A stretch of DNA of 64,000 nt, taken from contig OY783203.1 in the NCBI GenBank assembly GCA_963678705.1, positions 30,899,505-30,963,504 of the forward strand, given 5' to 3'. Positions 58,561-64,000 of this stretch are shown here, piece after piece. Source of the stretch: Panorpa germanica. Lineage: Eukaryota; Arthropoda; Insecta; Mecoptera; Panorpidae. A program made the position numbers and the translations under genes. The stretch's first letter is position 1, and every line of letters begins with the position of its first letter. The notes below the pieces were generated by a model that saw only the letters and a list, made by a program, of their open reading frames with translations, did not search any database and was not told the origin of the DNA.

Positions 58561-59257
58561 AATCGGCGACACCGTCCAGGTCCAATTTTTTGATAAGGAC
58601 TACTTCACCACTATTTTTAACATATTTAACAATATTTTTAATTTTCAAAAAAAAAATTCTATGTAGAATAAGTGTAATAATAAGCCTAAAAACTTAAAAT
58701 ATCGTTTTTCATTATTTTTATTATAAAAACAATCATCAAAATACCTTAAATTTTCGAGCTCTTAATAAGACCACCTTAAATAGTTTTTTAACGAGTTTAA
58801 AATATAAATATTAACAAAACATACCGATCTCATTATGTTATTTATGTAACAATTCGATTCTAATTGTAAACATCCTTTTGCTGAGTCTACATTTGCATAC
58901 ATTATTACACGTAACACAACACTGACTCACTTATTGAATTTTATATATAGGTCTATAGTTTATTTGTGTTTATTTCGATTTTGGCTTACTCAGCTTACTT
59001 GGAAACAATATACTTGTATTTAGATAAGAATATTGCTCATGCTGCAATACAAAAGAAAAACATAACACCTGCTAAACACAGTTACATGTATTTAAGGTTT
59101 ATTTAACATAATAAAAATTACCAGATATGTATATAAACGACTTTACCGAATATAAAATATTTCCTGATCTATTTTAATGCTTTTTGAAAAATAAACCTAC
59201 TCTTGTCAATGTTCCGGTATATTTTTTGTAAATACTCGTATTTTTTTTCGCACGTCG
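58561..59257. other. AT-rich stretch, no gene seen
   Basis: No element ends or coding frame recognised. ACTGACTCACTTATTGAATT at 58921 loosely recalls the interior of the 200 bp MITE. Confidence 0.45.
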
Positions 59258-59336
59258 CACAAATGTGTACGTGTTGTACAACTTCTTACAACAAATATTG
59301 GATGTCGCACCAGTCTGTACCACACATTATACAGCG
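59258..59336 (-). mobile_element. GTCGCAC-motif element, solo end
   Basis: The complement has GGTACAGACTGGTGCGACAT, CCAATATTTGTTGTAAGAAG, TTGTACAACACG and a second GTGCGACGTGCG. This matches the left end of 54240 and the right end of 62709-63197, without the interior. Confidence 0.6.
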
Positions 59337-60112
59337 GCAATTCAAAACAATGGGAAAGAACAGAATAAACAGTTGTCTCTTTCGCACTCTAGTATTACAT
59401 TTAACGATCAAACATACTTGTATTTGTGAACAACACGAAATGACAGATGTATTACTAAAATAACACTAATAAATATAATTACGTTTAGATTCTTGACACT
59501 TCTAAACAACCTGTACGTGTACGTACACAATGAAATCGAAAGCCCTTATTAGTGAGTTGACATTTAAATGTATATAATAATGTGTAGGTTTTATTGGACT
59601 GTCATTTTCTAAGTAAATGAAGGGTTTGGATTGACAAAATACCATTCTGTGACAAGCTACAGTGTTGTACTATTGCAATATATGAGAATATAATTATGAA
59701 ATTATAGGTTTGTTCATTTTGTGCCTTTTTTGTTATGGAGGAGGTGGCGAATTCAAATGTGCATAATACATAATAAATCAAAAACAAACAAGTCAAGGAA
59801 GGTGTGCATTCTAAGAGTTCAGTTACATTTGCAGAAGATTTCTACGAACTAGACCTCAGACAAGCCCAAGATCTTAGATTATCGAGCGTCAGACAAACAC
59901 AAAATGTATACTATACAGTTGAATTTAAAGTGAAAAAATTTCGATTTACTGATATTACGATGGTGCGTTTTGCGGTACTCCTATTTACATATTAGGTTTT
60001 GCAAATCTTTAGTATCGATTTTGATTAGTTATTATTTCAGATAAGCTAAGAGGCACTTGATGGTATTAATAAACACCTGTATTAATAAATATATATTATA
60101 TGTATATAAACA
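59337..60112. other. No gene seen
   Basis: The plus-strand frame at 59804-59995 is of mixed composition (LDLRQAQDLRLSSVRQTQN) but matches no family I know; short and unsupported. Confidence 0.4.
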
Positions 60113-60521
60113 GGAGTCGGCACTCGAAGTGTTACCAGCGCTCATTTTTTGACAAGCGTCAGTTTGTTATGTTGTTTACAAGCCAACAGAAGTATATTGT
60201 TTTACGTTGCAGTTAAAAAAAAATTCGAAATGGAATTCAAACGCAACAGCGTTATTGCTTTGTATTTGGCTGGAAAGTTTGACACCTTAAAGATTGACCT
60301 TCGTCGAGAATGGGACAAAATACCATGTGACCACATTCGTGCAGCGAGTAAAGCTTTCTCAGATAGACTCGATGCTGTTATCAGCGCTAAAGGTGGATGC
60401 GTCGAACAATAACATTTTATTTTTTAATTTGAAATGTTTTTCCGATATACTAAAGTTTTTATATAATAAAATCGACAAAATTACAGAATTTTTAATTGAT
60501 AACATTTCGAGTGCCGACCCC
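60113..60521 (+). mobile_element. Internally deleted mariner-type element, 409 bp
   Basis: Inverted ends are GGAGTCGGCACTCGAAGTGT and the complement of the right end, GGGGTCGGCACTCGAAATGT. The right end is followed by TA; the left is preceded by CA, probably a mutated TA. Confidence 0.8.
60230..60412 (+). pseudogene. mariner-type transposase reduced to both ends, in frame
   Basis: ATG 60230 gives MEFKRNSVIALYLAGK, the first residues of a mariner-family transposase helix-turn-helix. The frame then passes without a break to LKIDLRREWDKIPCDHIRAA, SKAFSDRLDAVISAKGGCVE and Gln-stop at 60410-60412, the very C-terminus. About 60 residues remain of a protein normally near 350, and all catalytic residues are gone. 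The deletion preserved the frame. A longer upstream frame begins at 60149 but lies in the 5' non-coding part. As a gene it is non-functional. Confidence 0.85.
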
Positions 60522-60966
60522 TATATATAAGATCGTTATCTTTGAAATCTGTTTTCTCTTTACATTTTAATTACAAAATCTTGTGTATTAATTTATGATA
60601 ACTTTCGTGAAATGTTTTTTGATGAACGAAATTTTACTTTTCGATCACTTCTATCGAAACAACCTTTTGAACTTTGTTCAACCCTTACCTTCATTTTTGA
60701 TGAAGATCTGAATTATAATATTACGGTAACAGATTTTAATTTAGAAAGTTCACACAACTTTTATACAAATTTAATTGTAGGTGTATAAACAACATGAATA
60801 GAAGACCTTTAAATTAAATGTAAAAGTAATTGTTCTTTATTTATTTCTTTATATTCAATATATTTTACAAAAAGATATAAGATATCTTTTAAGAAACTTT
60901 TTTTTTTAGTTCAAACTGTTTCCCAAAATTCTCATCTATATTTGGAGAACAGCTCATTTATATTTG
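60522..60966. other. No gene seen
   Basis: AT-rich sequence with no recognised frame or repeat. Confidence 0.5.
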
Positions 60967-61185
60967 ATCCTCGGACCAAAGTAATATATTCTGGGTTTGG
61001 TTGTTATTAACTCAAACTGATTATGTAAATACATAACCATAAACTTATTAGGTAGCGGTGTAGTCTACTTATATGAAGTCAGACCCCAAATCACAGAAGA
61101 CAATCACAAAAACTTTCAATATAGTAGGAGATCGTAAGGTCTGAAATACGCTGTCAATTTGATATTAAATAAATAAATAATTTTT
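60967..61185 (+). mobile_element. SINE body and tail
   Basis: Starts within the B-box region (TTGATCCTCGGACC), then ATATATTCTGGGTTTGGTTG, TAACCATAAACTTATTAGGT, a GTAGGAGATCG block and a TTAAATAAATAAAT tail. The A box is missing. It lies directly next to the mariner fragment at 61205. Confidence 0.75.
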
Positions 61186-61204
61186 CTTAATTTATAAAAG
61201 ACGG

Positions 61205-61402
61205 CAACTTCTTACATGTGGCATAAATATTTGGCCTATTTTGAGGCAAAAGATAAATCGTTCTACAAAAGTGGTATTGAAATGTTAGAGCGGCGCTGGA
61301 ATGATTGCGTTGCTCTTGATGGAGATTACGTTGATGAAAAAAGCTCATTTTGAACCAAAAAAACTGTGTTTTCTTTGTTAGGCCCGGGACTTTTCAGCAT
61401 AT
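61205..61402 (+). pseudogene. mariner transposase C-terminal fragment
   Basis: An open stretch from ATG 61216 to TGA 61351-61353 reads MWHKYLAYFEAKDKS then FYKSGIEMLERRWNDCVALD and GDYVDEKSSF. The FY..GI..L..RW..C....GDYVD motif is the conserved C-terminus of mariner transposases. About 30 bp later GGCCCGGGACTTTTCAG (61382-61398) probably belongs to the 3' terminal repeat. All upstream coding sequence is missing and is replaced by a SINE. It belongs to a different mariner group from the others in the window. Confidence 0.8.
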
Positions 61403-62708
61403 GTGTTATTTTCCAACATAAAAATGTAAAGTAGTTCGATTAAATTAAACTTTTACAGAATAAATTTATTCAGCATTTATTCTATTTTTCAATATTATTA
61501 AGTTCCTGCATTCCCTTATGTTTGTTCTTTTTATGTTGTCAACTTGACACAAATGTTCGCGTTCCTAATAGAAACAATCGTGTTTCCAGTGCGCTATCGC
61601 TCTAACTCCTTAAATATGAGTTCTACCAAGTAATGAACGTGTATATTCAATTTAATTATACAATAATTAAACAGAGCCTAATGATCTCACCATTTAATCA
61701 TTTCTAAAATGTTAAATGTTTCTCATTTAAATTGGTATATACTCGTTACATTATTTACTTAAAAAAGTAAGAAATAAAACAAAAATAAATCCGCACCTTA
61801 AAATAATTAAAAAGTTAATTCAATTTCAGTCTCAACATTTTTAAATTTAATGGCCTCTGATCACGGTTTACGGTTTACTTTCCAAAGTAAATTAAAGAAG
61901 TTGTTCTCTAAAAATGTTATTTGGTATTTCCAATCATACTGGTATGGGTATATATGGTACAAGTATTGTAGCATATATATGAAATTCACTGTATTATTAA
62001 AGCATTTGTATTGAACAAAAAAAAAGGTATTTTCTATTGTGTGAAAACACTAACAATGGTAAAGAAAGAATTCGTAAGTTTGACACGAACATTTCGACAG
62101 CAAATATAATTCTGTAGGACATCAGCGCACAGGGGAGTGGAAAGGGGAGATAACAAATTTAAAAAATGAACACACAGCGTGTTGATTTCTATTTTCAGGT
62201 TTGCAACAATGTGCAACTACGTGCCACGGTTATTATTATCGCTTGACCGTAAGTACAAACAGAAAAAAACTCTTGAGTATCTAATGTCTGCAGTTGGAAC
62301 CCGTTGGAACCCAGGACATACGAGCCTGCGTCATTTTATAATGATTCGTGATTCGTATTCGGGATAAGTTTAATCAAAGATCGAATCATTTACAATTCGG
62401 GACCCAATACATTTTACATGTATTAACACCCGTTTTCTATTTTTAATAAAAAAAACAAATCGGTATATTTTCTGATAAAACTAGCTCAGAATAGAGGATA
62501 TTTTTTGCGCTTATATGGAAATAACGAAAATGACTGACGGTTAAGTTAAGTTAAGACGGTAAGTAATAATGAAGGTATTTGCATAAGAATTTGCGTACAT
62601 GCATTTCTATTTATAAAGTACTTGTATATACGTACATATGAATTTGTATATACAAGTACAACGAGTACTAAAGTACATGAGTATACTAAATGTGTTATAC
62701 TTTTAACG
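61403..62708. other. No gene seen
   Basis: AT-rich; short accidental frames only. A CGTACA/GTACAT-rich patch lies at 62590-62690. Confidence 0.45.
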
Positions 62709-63197
62709 TACAGACTAGTGCGACATAAACATACGACACTAATAAAACTCTTACTTATGCTACTTTTTAAAATTCTAGGTAGTATTTTTATGAAACAAAA
62801 ATGTCTCAATCCTCCGGCGGAATTTCTAAAAGAATTGCAGTTTTGAATGTGATCTCGAACAAAAGGTATATAAAAATACTCGACGTATTGCGTTAACGTT
62901 TTTTTTTTAGTTGTGTTTAGTAAATAAATAAAAATAATTGAAAATGGTGTTGAAATGAACAAATGAAATAGACTTAAATAATAAACTCTTCATCACGAAT
63001 TAGCAGAGACCTTGTTAAATAACTGAGTTTTATTACCTTTTTTTCCAATTTTTTTTTTTTCTAAAGCAAGTTGAAGGAATTCGAAATATGAAAGATCCGA
63101 CGTATTAAGTTGCATGTCGCACTAATGTAGACATGTTGTACAACTGCTTCCAACAAATGTTGGAAGTCGCATGTTTATGTCGCACTAGTCTGTACTG
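62709..63197 (-). mobile_element. GTCGCAC-motif TIR element, copy 2
   Basis: Ends GTACAGACTAGTGCGACATA (left) and TATGTCGCACTAGTCTGTAC (right) are perfect inverses, with 29 of 30 bases complementary when extended through AACATRCGAC. A second GTCGCACTAATGTAGACATG lies inside the right end at 63116. The interior aligns inversely with 54320-54550. No target duplication recognised. Confidence 0.75.
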
Positions 63198-63291
63198 AAC
63201 AATAGATATAAAACACTTTCGAAACTATTAATTTTATCAAAAATAGATATGAATAAAAATTGTAGAACGGTAAATAATCTTTTAAATGATA

Positions 63292-63825
63292 TATGATATG
63301 TTTTTTAAGTAAGTACCGTTTTGGAATTAAAAAAAGACGTGCAAAGATATCGCAATAATTTTATTTTTACATGAAAGCCTGTACCTTAATCTACTTTTCT
63401 ACATAATTTCCGTGAATATTGAGGCACTTGTCATAACGTGGCACCAGTTTTTGAATACCCTCCTCATAAAATTCTGCCGCCTGACTTGTTAACCACTGTA
63501 TCACAACAGCCCACTCCGTTCTTTATCATGCACATTTGTGCGGCCATCTTTAAATGCTCTCACCCATTTCCTTACCATTCCATCACTCATAATGTTTTGT
63601 CCGTAAACTTCACAGATCTCACGATGAATATCGATCGGTTTTACGCCTTTAGCACTAAGAAATCGTATAACAGCCCGTACTTCACAATCGGCGGACTCAC
63701 GATTGTCGGAGGCATCTTAAACACTCAGTAAACAACGTATACAATGAAGAATCAGACTGTAATGGCGTCAGTGCGTTATACAAGAGATGTAGGTAACCAG
63801 CGCGCATGCGCAGTGTTCTACTTTA
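63292..63825 (-). mobile_element. Internally deleted mariner, copy 2
   Basis: The left (3') terminus TGTTTTTTAAGTAAGTACCG is intact. The right (5') terminal repeat is missing: homology with copy 1 ends after CGCGCATGCG around 63810. Same internal deletion as 20438-21017. Confidence 0.85.
63391..63715 (-). pseudogene. mariner transposase, same deletion as at 20596
   Basis: From ATG 63715: MPPTIVSPADCEVRAVIRFL then LSAKGVKPIDIHREIC in a single frame, without the frameshift of copy 1. It continues through DGMVRKWVRAFKDGRTN and VHDKERSGLL, meets a stop at the deletion junction, then in another frame reads AAEFYEEGIQKLVPRYDKCL and NIHGNYVEK up to the stop at 63391-63393. The catalytic domain is absent. 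The junction sequence (CAGTGGTTAACAAGTCAGG) is identical to copy 1, so the deletion predates the duplication of the two copies. Confidence 0.85.
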
Positions 63826-64000
63826 CAGCGGTGTAACTCAATATTTATCAAATATACAGAAAAATATTGTATATAAAAACTATAGGAAATTGAGTCCTCT
63901 ATCAGATTGATTATAACTATTTTTATCATGGAACCCACTGGTAAAGAGATATTAAGTAAAAACTGTTTTTGGCCTTCATTGATTCAAGATGACGGCACCC
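63826..64000. other. No gene seen
   Basis: AT-rich end of the window with no recognised feature. Confidence 0.5.

Noticed and set aside
62546-62962. 138-residue minus-strand frame
   Set aside because: It lies across the edge and interior of the GTCGCAC element and is not conserved in the other copy at 54.3 kb.

Overview
The window looks like non-coding DNA from an AT-rich arthropod, most likely insect, nuclear genome. By eye the base composition is roughly 70% A+T. There are no bacterial-style operons, and no open frame longer than about 140 codons belongs to a recognisable host gene. What can be recognised are relics of insect-type transposable elements: mariner transposase fragments, a Jockey-type reverse-transcriptase tail, tRNA-derived SINEs, and many short inverted-repeat elements (MITEs). 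I see no host exon I can defend, no rRNA and no CRISPR array. The window is best read as an intergenic or large intronic stretch built by repeated, often nested, transposon insertion.

Layout. 1-9.7 kb: a ~370 bp imperfect tandem duplication, a 73 bp minisatellite pair, scattered TE fragments and a LINE/SINE-like fragment at 5683-6013. 9.7-16.4 kb: a Harbinger-like element containing a nested 634 bp TIR element, a second Harbinger-like element, a foldback, two GC-richer patches, and a hAT-like element with an 8 bp target duplication. 16.9-24.5 kb: a 200 bp MITE, a mariner nested in another TIR element, a deleted mariner, a Harbinger-like MITE and a second mariner relic. 24.8-36 kb: half of an inverted repeat pair, a deleted mariner inside a long-TIR MITE, a short perfect-TIR MITE, SINE pieces and two short uncharacterised reading frames. 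36.3-38.4 kb: a 5'-truncated Jockey-type LINE with poly-A, a ~105 bp hairpin, and a TTAA-flanked TIR element. 39.9-47.2 kb: two more Harbinger-like MITE copies, a full copy of the nested-type TIR element, and a cluster of SINEs, one with a 14 bp target duplication. 48.3-57.7 kb: a decayed mariner, a 141 bp (TA)n tract, a palindromic long-TIR MITE, a GTCGCAC-motif element, two hAT-like elements with 8 bp target duplications, and further (TA)n tracts. 58.4-64 kb: an in-frame-deleted mariner, a mariner C-terminal fragment, a second GTCGCAC element, and a second copy of the deleted mariner first seen at 20.4 kb.

No host pathway can be reconstructed. The coherent biology is transposon ecology. Several non-autonomous families (two or more copies each) share terminal repeats and target-site types, and nested insertions give relative ages. 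The strongest observations are: two mariner copies with the same internal deletion; candidate Harbinger-like families flanked by TAA; three hAT-like elements with 7/8-matching 8 bp duplications; and the recurrent short motifs TACTCGTA and TGACGTCA. All family assignments come from reading the sequence by eye, without database searches.
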